The notes under the pieces were generated by a model. That model did not search any database. It was not told the DNA's origin and worked only from the letters and a program-made list of their open reading frames with translations. A stretch of 64,000 nt of DNA from Myoxocephalus aenaeus (lineage: Eukaryota > Chordata > Actinopteri > Perciformes > Cottidae): assembly GCA_038501785.1 (NCBI GenBank), contig JBAMJR010000040.1:7685001-7749000 (forward strand). Direction: 5' to 3'. Position 1 is the first letter of the stretch; every line of letters begins with the position of its first letter. The translations under genes were made by a program, and so were the position numbers. Positions 35,701-48,120 of the stretch are shown one piece after another.

Positions 35701-38700
35701 ATAATGATATCACTGTGACACACTGAGCCACTTACTGACATGATACTGAAGATATGCCAAGCACAAAATACACAACTGTAAAAAAAAAAATACATAAAAA
35801 AAACATTACTTGTTGGAATAAATTAATGAAATGTTCTCCTTTCCTGCAGCGTCGTGGTTTGCTGACGGCGGTGCAGATTTCACAGCGTTTATTGCTGCGT
35901 CGTGGTGAGCTGGAGCTCGAGGGAGAGAAGCGTTTGCTCGCGGCGGTTTATCGAGAGTGCAACTGAGGATTCGGCAGCATCCCCGTCGGCTCAGTTGGCC
36001 ATGGTCCGTGTGTTCAAAGTCATCGTTCAAATATGTTCAATTCAAAGCTGAAGGCCCTTTTCAAGTTGCCGTGTTCCATTGAGAGTGTTGTGGTTCAATG
36101 TGAAGGGGAAGTCGCACGTATAATTGTGCCACATAATGATAATAATATAATAAATGTATAATTGCTGCTCGCCGCGACGCACGAGATGTGCTGGGATGTA
36201 AGCTGCGCCATCGACAAAGTAAGGCTGACAAAGCGATACTGATCTGACAAGCGAATGGAAAACAATCGGAAAAGCGCATCGAGCATTGAAGTCCCTGCCT
36301 CGTCCCAAATACGAGAGAGAGAGACGAACACCAAAACCAAGATTGATGGAACAGTATCAATAAATAAAAATGGATTGGACTTTCAAGTTATCCTCATCAA
36401 ATTCGTACAATGCAACACTGGAATGTGTCTTTATCTCTACATAGCAGGACAGAGCAGGGAAATTGAGATACACAAACTCCTTGCCTGGTTTTCTTACTGT
36501 TATACAAGACTGCCACCTGGTGGTAAAGAAATACATCTCTGTGTGTTTGTCACAGCATCTTTGTCTTAGTTTTGGAAATGGCCCCATTCCAATATAAAGT
36601 CAAAATGAAGGCTATATTTTGTATTTCATGAAACAGAAATTAATCAATAACTATTTGGGAGGTGTTATGATGAGCTGGAACTATGTCTTAGCAAAATATG
36701 TCTTGTGCAATCCCAAAGTCAAGGGAACAACACAAAACCTGTGCACTTTATCAAAAATAATTCCTCTTAAAAGAGCAAATCGTCATCTTTACAGCTCTGT
36801 TTATGAATGGGTTAAACAAAATGTGTGCAAAAAGCAGGAAATAAGACATGTTGGTGCTGTAGGCAATTTTTAGTTGGGCAAATTGGTTCTGGTTATCTTG
36901 TTTTACTATATTGATGCACAAACACAAAAATAGCATCTGCAATTTTGCTTTAAAAAGCAAATATTTGCTTTCCAAAAATTGCTAACTATTCCTTTAATAA
37001 TGCTGACGTTAGAAAGAGATTTGCTTGAACCGTGATGCATGTAGATTACTGGCTATAATTCGTTTCTCGGTAATGTAGCACAGTTTTGTTCTGGTAAAAA
37101 ACACACTCAGGTAAATACAACATACTTACACAACATGTAATATTGCAAATTGAGGATGTTCTTTCTTAAATGGGCATAATGTTGCACTGACCTTTAAGAA
37201 ACCTGCCATATCACCAAGTGTTCCACGGCCACTTTATTATCCTGGCATTATCATTGTTATACTATGTATGCTGTGTCTGGGAAAACCTGTGTTGTCTGTG
37301 TGCCATGTGTCTCAGTCTCTCACCCAGATCCAGCCTCTGGCACAGGGAGCCCAGCCCCCGCAGCACGGCCAGCTGCAGCTTGTAGGCCAGCGTGTGCGCG
37401 TAGACGGGTCCGGCCTTGGCGCTGACCGGCGCCTGCCGCACCAGCGAGGCGCTCAGCTTGGGCAGAACCTCTTTGGACACCCTCCTCCTCAGGAAGTCCC
37501 CGCATGTCTCACCCAACGTGCACAGCACCTGGCGGAGAGAGAGCGAGAGAGACGTAAAGTACGTACAGCGAGTTGCTGAAATGTGATGAAATGTCTTAAG
37601 TTCATCTGACACATTTACATTATCCCCCCCTGGATGAATTATTGTATTTACAAAAACCCCAAAGCTGCCACATCGCTGATGACCATAGCACGGTTTATGT
37701 TGGATTCTGTCAATTCATCAGAGAAAGCATGAGTGAAAGATACAAAACTAGTCCAGCTAAAGACGGGGTGTGACAAGCAGACTAATTCCGAGTGACAGGA
37801 GAATCAATTGACACCTGTACTTTGATAAATGATCACACACGACTGTGATATTCATTCATCGGGGAACAAGGTAGAGGGATATTTTCATCCCGTCATTCTC
37901 TGAAATTGTTTGAAAAAGCCAGTTCTGGGATGACAATCTAATGACTTCCCTGTCTGGTTAGCTTGCAATGATTAAAAAAAATGTTTGCACAGAATTACAA
38001 AGTAACCGTTCAAAAACGAAAAATGTTTCACAGAATTACAAACAATGACATATAGCCTGTCAAAAGTAACCGTTATAGCCGCTTCACAGTGAAATTAGAC
38101 AACTCTCATGCCTAAAAGCACAATTTTGGATTAATTCAATACACGCACATGTTAATATAAAAGATATTTTAATTAAGTCAACAATGTAGCCAGACCTGTT
38201 CAGTTGCTGCACATGATGTCCATAAACATAACGTACGAAAGATAACGTAAAACAACATCAAACAGTTACCTAATACACTTTTTACGTACTTTTTCACAAC
38301 ATCAAGCTGCATACGTTTTTAGAAGAAAAAGGTGATTTTACCTACTTATTACTACAACTAGGTAATGGAAAGACGGACTTGTTTCACGCACCCTGAAGGC
38401 TCGGAGGACTGCTAACGGGTCGTCGGCTGTGAGCCTCTGGAGGAGGGCGGGCCAGCAGCGGTGGGCCATCGGCAGCAGCTCGTCTTCCCTCTCGCTCAGA
38501 ACACACACGCAGAGCTCCAGCACGTCCAGAACCTGAGGACAAACACCCGTTGCTATAGATCTGGTTGGATACAGACTGGAACAACAACACGTACATCTGG
38601 ACTGGTGATGTAACACAGCCTCTGTCGGCCGTAATGGAGGTCAAAAGCTCCTCAGTAACAATCATTTTAAAAGAATTGTTTCTCTACAGCGCGACTTGCC

Positions 38701-41700
38701 TGTTTCAGCTGAACTCTGCAGTGGGGTTGATTTAATTTCTGTTCTGTTTCTCACTCCTAAGAGATTGATTCATCATGTATTTCAGCATTTTACGGTCTTG
38801 CTGGCCAGGCTCCATGGGTTCACGGCAGCAATACGCATTTCAGCCACCTAAATAAATCAATACCAGTTTAAGTGTAACACTATATTTAGAATATTTTACA
38901 ACAAGGAACTGAGATTAAAGTGAATTTGATATCAATACTGTTTTGGCAACGTCTTGTGTCATTGAAGAGAGCATAAATAAGTTTCCCTTTCACTTCAGTT
39001 TTCTGTTGGAAAGGGCTGTCTGACTGCAAGATAAAGCCGTGAAAATATTCTAAATTTAGCGCTCACTTAAACGGATATTGATTTTTATTTGTATTTACTT
39101 GGGTGAGCCTTTTTCTTTCAGGTGGCTAAAATACTTTTTGCTGCTGCCGCCGTCCCAGTACTCCCATCTGTTTCTCTAAACTTTAAACAAAATCACAGTT
39201 CTGTATCGGACCTTCATGGTGGTATCATGTGTGGACGTTTGTAACGCAAGCTTCATCTAAACCAACGCTCCCCTCCGCACCAGAGTACCTTGAGTCGGAG
39301 CCGGAGACTCGGATCGGACAGCAGGTGAATGCAGCGCTCCATGACATCTTTAGTGACGCAGAGGTGGGCGGGAAGCTCTGCTTTCACATCAGGACCGTCG
39401 ACATCTTCCACATCCTCACACTGTGTGGGAGGCGGGACTTCTGGAGAGACAGGGACCGTCACACAGATGATGTACGACTGATCGACTCTGTGAGCACCCA
39501 ATGTTGTTTTGGGCTTTTATAGTTCACACTGTATTGTTATTCACGCGGCTGATAAGTTCCATGTATGACCTCGACAACAATGTAAAACATACACTACAAC
39601 GAAATATAATTTCCTGTTGTGTGCTCATACAGACGGCGCGCTGCATTACCAAGGTCTTGGGGGTCGTCCTCCTCTATTCCGATGCCCTCTGCCAGCTCTT
39701 TCTGTTTGCGGAGATCCAGCAGAAACTGGCGGATGTCGAGGACTTCCTCGGGAGGGGGGGTGTGTTTGGGTCTGGCAGACTCACGGGTCCTAGTGGAGGG
39801 GAACCACCTCGCTAAAGAAAGAACAACAACAAGAGCAGGGAGGGTTAGTGACGCAAAAGCGTTAATATGCAAGATCCTTTCCCATTATTTTTGTCTTACG
39901 AAGAGATCACCTGTCAATCAAATGTTTGGACTATTACTGAAGTGAATGCTTCAGTAAAGTGTGGTATGTGGTGTGTATGGTAGCGTCATGTACACAATGT
40001 GCTAAATCCCTAATTTTTCCACCCTCACCACGTGTGATTGTGAGTTGCAGTCCCTTGTGAAATCTCACCCAGTGCCTTCATGAGCGCGTGCAGCACAGAG
40101 CAGAACAGAGCCGCCTTGTGGTCGTAGCTGAGATCCAGAGCCGCCAGCACATCCTGAACGATGTCCCCGACCAGAGGCAGCAGGCTGCAGTCGGAGTGAG
40201 TCAACATCACAGTCAACACCCGTGGAGCCTGGCCAACGAGACGGGAACACGATGAAGCGCACGCTCGCCACCAACTTTAACTTGAACGCCAATGACCTGT
40301 GACCTCATGGGACTTTAGCCTTTTGACTTGGAATGACTTGTTATGCCTCCGCAAGCCGAAAATATATATTTTAGTTGTGTCACAGGAATAATATAAGATA
40401 CTAAACCTGATCATTTTGCTGTTTGTCTGAAACCAATAAATCAATAGAAGCATTTATTATCCTTCTTAATGTACTATTCTGTTACACTGTTTGGACGAAA
40501 TGGTCTTACATTTAGTGATGAATTAGGGTTCGTAACACAAAGTATAGGACTTCAATTTGAATCTTGAGACTTACTTGTGACTTAAAAAAAAAGTCCCATG
40601 TCTGAGTACCCCGTGAAAGTGGGTATGATTTTATTGTACAAACCGATGATACTATAATTATGAGAAAATTAAATAAAAATTAAATGAATCGCCAAGAATT
40701 CTGATAGTGGATTCATTGTTTAAGTCATTAATAAAGGACAAATTCCAAATATTGTTGTTACTGTTTCGTACACTGAACATTCATGTTTTGGACTTTAGGT
40801 CCGACAAAACAAGATGTCACCTTCTTCAGACAAATACTCAGTTAGCAAAAAGAAAAACAGATAAATTGATTATCAATAATTGTTAGTTGCCGCAATACTA
40901 ATTTGCACAACCATATCCGCTCGTGAAATGTCTCAGTGTATTTTGATAAAACTATAAAAATCCACTAACTTTTCGTACCTTTTCTTGTTATACTTGTACT
41001 TGTACTTTTGAAGGATAATATCGTGTTACTGAACTTCCTGCACACACCACTTTCCTTTCCTAAATTGTTTCTCCGGTGCCGCCGTGCCTTCTAACAACGC
41101 ACCAAACTGTGGCCGTGTTACCTGTGGGTGCTGGCCGAGCCTCTGCAAGTTAAGAGAGATGTCATTGAGCAGGTAGTCGGAGTTCTCGTTGATCAGCTCC
41201 TTCAGGGAGCGGTAGCCACAGGCCTCACTGACGTCCCACATGGAGCCCAGCGCCGCCTGGCTGACCAGCAGCGTCTCCTCCCCGGCTTTCTCCAGCACGG
41301 GGTACAGTGACGTCATCAAAAGGGGCCGAAAGTCCCGACCCAGCGCCTGAGCAAAGCAGGCGATGCCCTCCAGTTGGATGCACAGCTGCCAGATGTTGCC
41401 GTTGAGCAGGTGGATTGCGGAGGTCGACGGCGAGGAGGACGGAGAGCCAAATGAAGACGGAATCACTTGGAGAGAGTTTGCTTTGGTGTCGCTGACATAA
41501 TTGTTGGATATGGAGAGGACTCCTGGCGGGTTGAGCAGCTACAGAAAGACACAAGATAAATGTCATTATTATGCCTTCTTGAACTATTCAATAGCGTTTT
41601 AGTTTATAGACATGAAAAGGTCAATATAAAGATGATGAATCTTTGCTGATGAAGATCCACTGACTGAAACACATGTCAATGCTGTTAAAGGTCAATTTAG

Positions 41701-44700
41701 AAGATAATGTTCACCATTTATCGTGCGATGCACTGACTGTAAATGAGGGATTAAGGGCGCAAGGAAAATATTTCATCCAAGAATCTACTGTTCTGGAGCA
41801 GTGTTTTTTGAGAAACAATTCACAGTCCTGACAAAGATGATTTTTGAGGTGGTAGTAAAGATAACACAGCAACAGGAAGCTAGCAAGCAAACATGGATGC
41901 AAACAATTTAGGTTTAAAATTCTTCCCCCAAAAAAGTACCATACACATGTTATCAGTTCTCAAGGATACAAAACAAGAACCTTTCATTTTACAAATAAAA
42001 TGAAATATAGGGAACCTTTAATTTAGCCAAAACACAGCAATATCACCATATTCCAACATCGAAAACATTATTGTTTGACGTTCCCGTCCACAGTGAATGT
42101 AGCTCACATCATCATCAGTAACAGGCTGTTACCCTGCTGTATCAGCGCATAAACACAGTAGCTGTGCTTAACACTGATGTCAGCATTTACAGCTAACTGC
42201 CTGTAGTTTCTACCGGGTTCATACATCTATTCTATAATTTTTTCTTCTTCTTTTGTACTAGTCTGACTTGAGGGAGAGCCCCACAGCAGTCTCTGCAGTG
42301 GCCAAACATTCTCTAACTGGTGTCTACTACTGTGCTTAGAATCCTTTTCATTCGGGTGCTGTGCCTTCGGGCTCACTTTTTATGCTGACGAAGAGAAACT
42401 TAAAGTTTATCGACAAAGAACACAACGCTGCCAATGTTCTCGGGGCTCTGTTGGCCTTGAAAGTTTAGCGCAGTCACTTGAATCTGAAACCCCTCCGCTT
42501 CGGTCTGTTTGGGCACAATTGTGGATATCTTTCGTTGTTCGGAGTGGAGGGATCTGATCGAACCTGAAGTGCAGAAAGAGCTGTGCAATGCGGCCGGAGC
42601 AGGAAAATGAGATGTCAAATTTGAAAACGTCTTCATTCAAAGAAGAGCGGGATTCTAGCTGCTGTGATCGGTGCGGTTTCATATGATCGGTGTGTCTAAC
42701 TTGACGCCCAAGGTATCATTTGATTGGATGTTGTTTTTTTTTGCAAACCGTAACAAAAGCTAAAAATAACTTGTTTTTCATTTGGACTTTTGGAGTAGTT
42801 CGACATTTTGCAAAATGCACTTATTCGCTTTCTTGACGAGAGTACGGTGAGAAGATGAATACCACCCTTTTGTCTCTGCGATAAATATGAAGCTGCAGTT
42901 TTCTTCGCTTAGCATGAAGACGGGAAACAGGGGGAGGCAGCTAACCCGGCTAAAAGTCTAAAAGTAAACACGCCCACCTGGAGTGACTTACTGGCCTTCT
43001 TGGAGCCTCGTCGTCACCAGATACAAAAATCTAAATGTAAAAACAGAGTCACTTGATTGACGTGTTTTTACATTTAGATTTTTGTATGGATTGAACAAAA
43101 CAAATACAAAGTGATAACTAGCGAGCCTTAGAAATGCTGGTAGGTGGATTTTCCAACCTTTGGACAAAACCACAGCTCTTGTTCTTTATGCTAAGCTAAT
43201 TGCCTAATGGCTTTAGTTTAATACTAATGCTACATTTATACTACAAGTGACAAAGCAACAGGCTACATAGTCATTTTCAATGGAAGCCGGTGACATGAAG
43301 CTACAAACTGACGCCTGACAGGTACGTGGCGCACTACAAATCAGAGTCGAGCTGCCCTCGACTGTTTTTTCCGTGCCTCAATGAGACAGTAAAGAGTCAA
43401 CCAATCATACTAATTGCTGCAGTCAGCCAGTTCCCGGTGCTATTTAAGGACAAATACGTCACAGAGCGCTTGAGCAACACTCAGCAGCCTCACCTGCTGG
43501 TCCTGTCGGTCTCCCTCCGTCTCCTCACTGACAGTAATCAGGTGCCAGTTGTGCAGACTGGTGTATTCCTCCATGACAGACGCCGCCGCCTCCTCGAGGT
43601 CCTCCCGGCTGGCAGAGCGTCCCTGAACTTGACTCTCCGGACCGCGACCCTCTGCTGCCACGCCGATGCCTGCCGCGCCCCTGACAATCTCATTGAGCAC
43701 CATGGCAGCCTGCTTTCTGTACGCGGAGGACCGTCGGTACAGATCCAGGAAGTGATCCGTCAGCAGGTAAATGTTGCCGTAGTAACCTGGGAGATAGACA
43801 GAGGGGAAGTTACCCGTCGTGTTTTTTTTCGGGAGGAGAGCTGTCACACGAAATGCCAAATGTAAACCGAGCGGGGACTTTGCGAAATAAAAGAATTAAT
43901 ATATGATGCATTATGATTCATTAAACTAATAGAAATGAAAGCTCCACCGTGAACAGAAATTAGAAACATTTAAGTACGTTGTGCTGATAATGCCTCTCTT
44001 TCACTTAAAGTAAACATTAGAACGCAGGACGTTTACTGTGCGGTATTAACAGTTGTGCTATTAATATTTAGTTTTAATTATTAATTGTTTTAAGTACTTT
44101 ATCTACCACTGCCAATACCAACAATGCCAGTGAGTAGTAAAGCAAGACAATGTTTGCCTGGGAACCAAAATCAATAAATATGTCCCTGAAGAATAACACG
44201 TGGATGAAATACAATTGATTTCCAAATAGACGTATTGGTCGCTTACTACGAAAGGACCACCACGGCTCTCAAGTATAGCACTAATTTCATTAGAAGAGGT
44301 GCTATATGCTGGTGGTAAACTTTAGTTTTAGTCAACTTTCTTTAGTTGATTAGTCGTTTTTTAATGCTTTTTTTTTTTTATACTGAATGACTTATATTTA
44401 GATTATGTATCATATCAGTATCAGCCAGCTGACATTAGTCCAACTTCACTATTTAGAAGTTCCTCATAGTCCTCTACAATAAATTCGGCAGACATTAAAT
44501 ACCGTGACGTATGCAGAGTGATAAGAAATGCGCTATTCATAATTTGCCTCGAGGTCCCGTGAAACAACCCTCGTACCTAATGTTCGACAGATCTCCATGA
44601 GCGCAGAGAAGATCTTCCCATCTGTGAAGTAGAGGAAATGCTTCCTCTGTGTGTGAGCGGCGTAGGAGTCCCGAGAGCCCGGGCTCGTCTCTATGGTAAC

Positions 44701-47700
44701 GGCGGGACTCCTTTCCTCCACAATGCGAACATCCATCACATCCAACTCCAGCACCTGCAAAGGCACACGAGTCAGTAAACAATAACAAAAGACGAAGTTT
44801 GTCGACATCTCAAGGTAGTTTACGATCATGGGAGTTGTTGAGTTCTCCGCCATCGTTGCAGTCAGCTTCAGAAGGTTTCTTTCATAACTTAAGATCAGAC
44901 TTCGGACAAAAACAATGTGTATTGTAAAAATGCGTCTTAAAACTAGATTAAAAAGTCAAAACTGACTGAATTGCCTTAAAATTAATGATTTCTCTAGGAG
45001 GCATGTTGGAAACAGAATATATGACAAAGGTCTAGTCGTTTTTAGACATTTTAATGTGGAAAGGTTACTTAATATACCTTTAATTCCACTTGTTAACCAC
45101 AAACATGCTTAAACGCTGTATATTGTACACAATTATATTCTATAATAACCATATAATTAACTTATTAACAAGAAATGTCATATTGTCACAACATTGTATT
45201 TAAACTGCATTTTTATCTTTGGTGCATGTTTAGTACACAAAAAGTGTATGCACTCACAATGTAGTTAAATATACACTAAACTAGTATACACAAGAAAGGA
45301 AGGCCTAGTTTCCCAGCGGTATTCTGGCATCAGCGAAGCAGCATTGCATGCCAGCGCCAACAGGAGAACACACACTGCTGCTGCTCCGTGCTGCCGATCC
45401 AATGCGGGTTTGTTTTTCGACCTACGCATGTAAATATGTAGAAGGCCCAAACACAAGTATGGACCGGAAAATGTTTTTGCTTTATGTCCCCTGAAACAAT
45501 AATAATGGAGCGATGTTTCTTCCTGATTCCCATTCAAACAGAATATGAAGTATAACCTGACGGCTGACAGATCACCTGCATCAAGGCTTTGGAAATCCGC
45601 TCGAGGTGCGCGGCCGAGTTCAGCACCGCGGAGACCAGCGGTCCCAGGACTTTTAGATAACCCAGGAACACGTTGAGGACGAACAGCTTCTTCTGGTCGT
45701 CGGAGGTCCTCATCAGTCTGGGCAGGGAGGTGGCCAAAGAGTGGAGATTCTCCGAAAGCGCATCAGTGAAGGTCTGAGCACTGCTGCTGCTTTTACTGTT
45801 AATATCACTGCCGCCGCTGCTACGCCTCTGACTCCTCTGCGATACCTCGCTGAGAACATCTTCACACCTAGAGGAGAGGACGGGGGACAGGAGAGAAGTT
45901 TCATTTAACGTCTTGCCATCGAGTTGTCCTGGATCTAGTAGTGTCTCCTCGCAGAAGTGCAAATCAAACCTCTTTCTGACTCTGGGATCCTCATCGTTGA
46001 CCGCTCCCACCAGTGCTTCCAGCAGCGGGCCCACACACTCTCCCAGTGACTGGCTACACCTGGCCAGCAGGTGGTCGTCCAGCTCCACCATCTCCAGTCG
46101 AACCCTCCAGTGCTGGTGAGACGAGGTGCAGGAGATGATCTTCCTCAGGAGCACGGACAGTTTCCCCGCCGTGCTCTCCGCCCACGCTTGTGTCCGTTGG
46201 ACCATCAGCTGTGCGATTCTCCCCAGGTCTGCCGAGGGAGTCTTCCCGGGCTCGCCGGCCTGAATCTGGCTGTCTTCCATGACAAGCCCCACGGTCCTGG
46301 ACCAAACCTGAAGGACCAAAGAGAGTCAAAAGCTATGATTGTCCTGCATGAAGAATGATCCCTTACATTTGTACGGGGATATGATTACTTTTTTTAATAG
46401 TTTGTTTTGTGCTCTATGTGATTAGCGTGCCATCAACTTGCACCTACTGTATAACATGTTATCCCACATTAGAGTTTTAGATGGCATAAAAAGTTCAACG
46501 CAAATCCAAACACAGGTCAGTATACTCGCTATAAATTTCGCTCAGCGTGATACGCTGTTTTTTTTCTGCATTTCTGTCCTGCCAGTAATTTGATGGCAGG
46601 ACATGTTTTCATTTGGTCAAACAAATTAAACTTCATAAAGAAACACACAAAGGTTTAAGTCAACCGATACAAGGATGCTTTCTGTAAATGTGAAAAAAGT
46701 ACACTCCACATGAATAATGCATTTCACCTTAAATGTTACATTGTATGTGTCGTTGTGGAAAAGCCTCTAAAAATCACTTTCCACTGCTGTATTATATAAT
46801 ATAGAGTATATTTCATATAAATAGTGTGATGATCAACTAAACATTAACTGACTAAATGTCATCTAAAAACCTAAAAAATATATTTAAATATCTTTTTATT
46901 TGTCAATCTACAGCTTATCAAATTTGCCGCTTTACTCTGGAATGTTATCATCACAACTTGTGATGGCTATTTTATTCTATTATCTGATCAATTAACAAGG
47001 GAAATAATCAACATATTCATCGATGATAATTTGGGTAGAGATGACACAACTGGGTGCATCTCCGACCACCAGCCGCTATTTTGAACGGGGTGTTTGGATA
47101 TCGGCTATCAGGACTACAAGTACACACACTGCTTTACATTGCTGCCACTCAGCAGCTGACACGTGGACAGACAGCTTGGTGAGTTTGAGCTTTTTTTTAA
47201 GATGCCTTACAGCTGATTGGTGTCTAGATGGGGGAGTTAGCCTATAGCCTATTCTGTATTCAAATATCCATTCAACATGTGGAATGCAGTCAAAATGAAC
47301 ACAGTGTAAAATGTATTTACTGTACTGCATCACACCAGGAATTATGAAAGAACACAGAGATATGTTACCTTGATTGCCCCGATTGTGACTGCATGGCCTT
47401 GCCTCAGATCTCCTGTAATGATCCTGGCTACGGCCACAGTGATCCCAGGTAGGAAGGAAGCCATGGCGCTGCCTATCGCGCATCTCTCGGAGGAGGACGG
47501 GACCACATGCTCCTGAGTGCAGTCACACTGCAGAGTCAACGACCGGAGGCACTTCAGCGCCGCTGCCTGTACATCTCGAGATTTCTCCTTCTCTGCTAAG
47601 GCCAGCAGCAACGATATGGCAGCTCCCAGTCCGGGCAGCATAATCGGTTCAAAGAGTTTGAAGACTATATCGCCGTAAGCGGCATGAAGCAGCGCGTCCA

Positions 47701-48082
47701 GGCACCTCAGCACAGCCGATTTCAGCTCCTCTGACGCGTCTGCGGCTTTCCCAGGATCGGTTGGCGAGGACAGGCAGAGGCAAAGCTCCGAGAGGAGGTC
47801 GCGGAGGGTCTCCCAGCTCTGGACGCAGGTGTTCTCGAGGACGTGGCTCACTGCCTCAACCACGGCCTGCACCAGTTGTTCTGTCTTGGGCCCAGGGACC
47901 TTGAGGACGAAGCGAAGAGGGAAGAGGACGTACTCCTGGAGCTGCTGCAACGTGGCATCGTCGACTTCTTTCACCTGGCCGCTCAGCGCCTCCACGTTGG
48001 TCACGGTGGGCGCTCGGGTGAGGAGGACACAGGCCGGGCGCAGGTAGGCAAATGCGATCTTGGGATCACTGATCTGAGCCAT
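29731..48082 (-). CDS. tti1: TELO2-interacting protein 1 homolog, complete coding region
   Basis: TTI1 is the HEAT-repeat scaffold of the TELO2-TTI1-TTI2 complex, which works with HSP90/R2TP to mature PIKK kinases such as mTOR, ATM, ATR and DNA-PK. Minus-strand exons, 5' to 3': 48082-47369, 46307-45576, 44754-44577, 43786-43494, 41538-41122, 40228-40069, 39811-39650, 39440-39289, 38532-38392, 37528-37324, 31346-31259, 29956-29731. All junctions are GT-AG and in phase. The start at 48082 (MAQISDPKIAFAYLRP) aligns residue for residue with human MAVFDTPEEAFGVLRP and has A at -3 and G at +4; an in-frame ATG at 48094 has a weaker context. Landmarks are YVLFPLRFVLKVPGPK, LHSLATSLPRLM, NIWQLCIQLEGIA, DVMERCIHLLSD and GPVYAHTLAYKLQLAVL. 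As listed it encodes 1155 aa. Removing a probable in-frame intron at 45868-45969 gives 1121 aa, nearer the human 1089. Confidence 0.95.
31772..31809. repeat. 14-bp inverted repeat, 10-nt loop
   Basis: CACACATCCACTCC at 31772-31785 pairs with GGAGTGGATGTGTG at 31796-31809. It lies in the same long tti1 intron. Confidence 0.8.
33831..33867. repeat. perfect 14-bp inverted repeat, 9-nt loop
   Basis: GAAATCAAGGCGCC (33831-33844) and GGCGCCTTGATTTC (33854-33867) are exact reverse complements. It lies in the long tti1 intron 31347-37323. Confidence 0.85.
42790..43215. repeat. teleost interspersed repeat in tti1 intron, with central hairpin
   Basis: The block runs from GGAGTAGTTCGACATTTTGC through CTTAGCATGAAGACGGGAAA to TTATGCTAAGCTAATTGCC. 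The phrases match from memory a high-copy fish element ending in a GCTAAGCTAA motif. Borders are approximate. A perfect 25-bp inverted repeat sits inside it at 43021-43087. Confidence 0.5.
43021..43087. repeat. perfect 25-bp inverted repeat, 17-nt loop
   Basis: Left arm 43021-43045 (ATACAAAAATCTAAATG... ) and right arm 43063-43087 are exact reverse complements, with loop 43046-43062. It lies in a tti1 intron between the exons ending at 43494 and starting at 41538. Confidence 0.9.
45868..45969 (-). other. tti1: probable 102-nt in-frame intron inside the second tti1 coding exon
   Basis: The reading frame is open through this stretch, but its 34 residues have no counterpart in human TTI1. On the minus strand it starts AAAGAG|GTTTGA and ends with a long pyrimidine tract and CTCTAG|GTGTG. 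Both borders are phase 2. Splicing joins PRVRKR directly to CEDVLSE, which aligns with human PEIQAQCNKVL. The donor is mediocre at positions +3 and +4; the acceptor is strong. A retained-intron isoform would still be translatable. Confidence 0.65.
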
Positions 48083-48120
48083 GATTGGCGGCATGACAGC
48101 AGGGGGCCACTTCAGTGACG

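Larger units (their letters stand above)
31347..37323 (-). other. tti1: long tti1 intron (6 kb)
   Basis: This largest tti1 intron is phase 1. It has CT-rich stretches (31.8-32.1 kb), two perfect hairpins and a GC-rich patch at 34.27-34.58 kb. No nested gene was recognised. Confidence 0.7.

Noticed and set aside
43326..43865. Plus-strand frame of 179 codons
   Set aside because: It overlaps a well-supported tti1 exon on the other strand and shows no domain.
48082..48094. ATG at 48094 as the tti1 start
   Set aside because: It is in frame, but the ATG at 48082 has the better context and aligns exactly with the human N-terminus.
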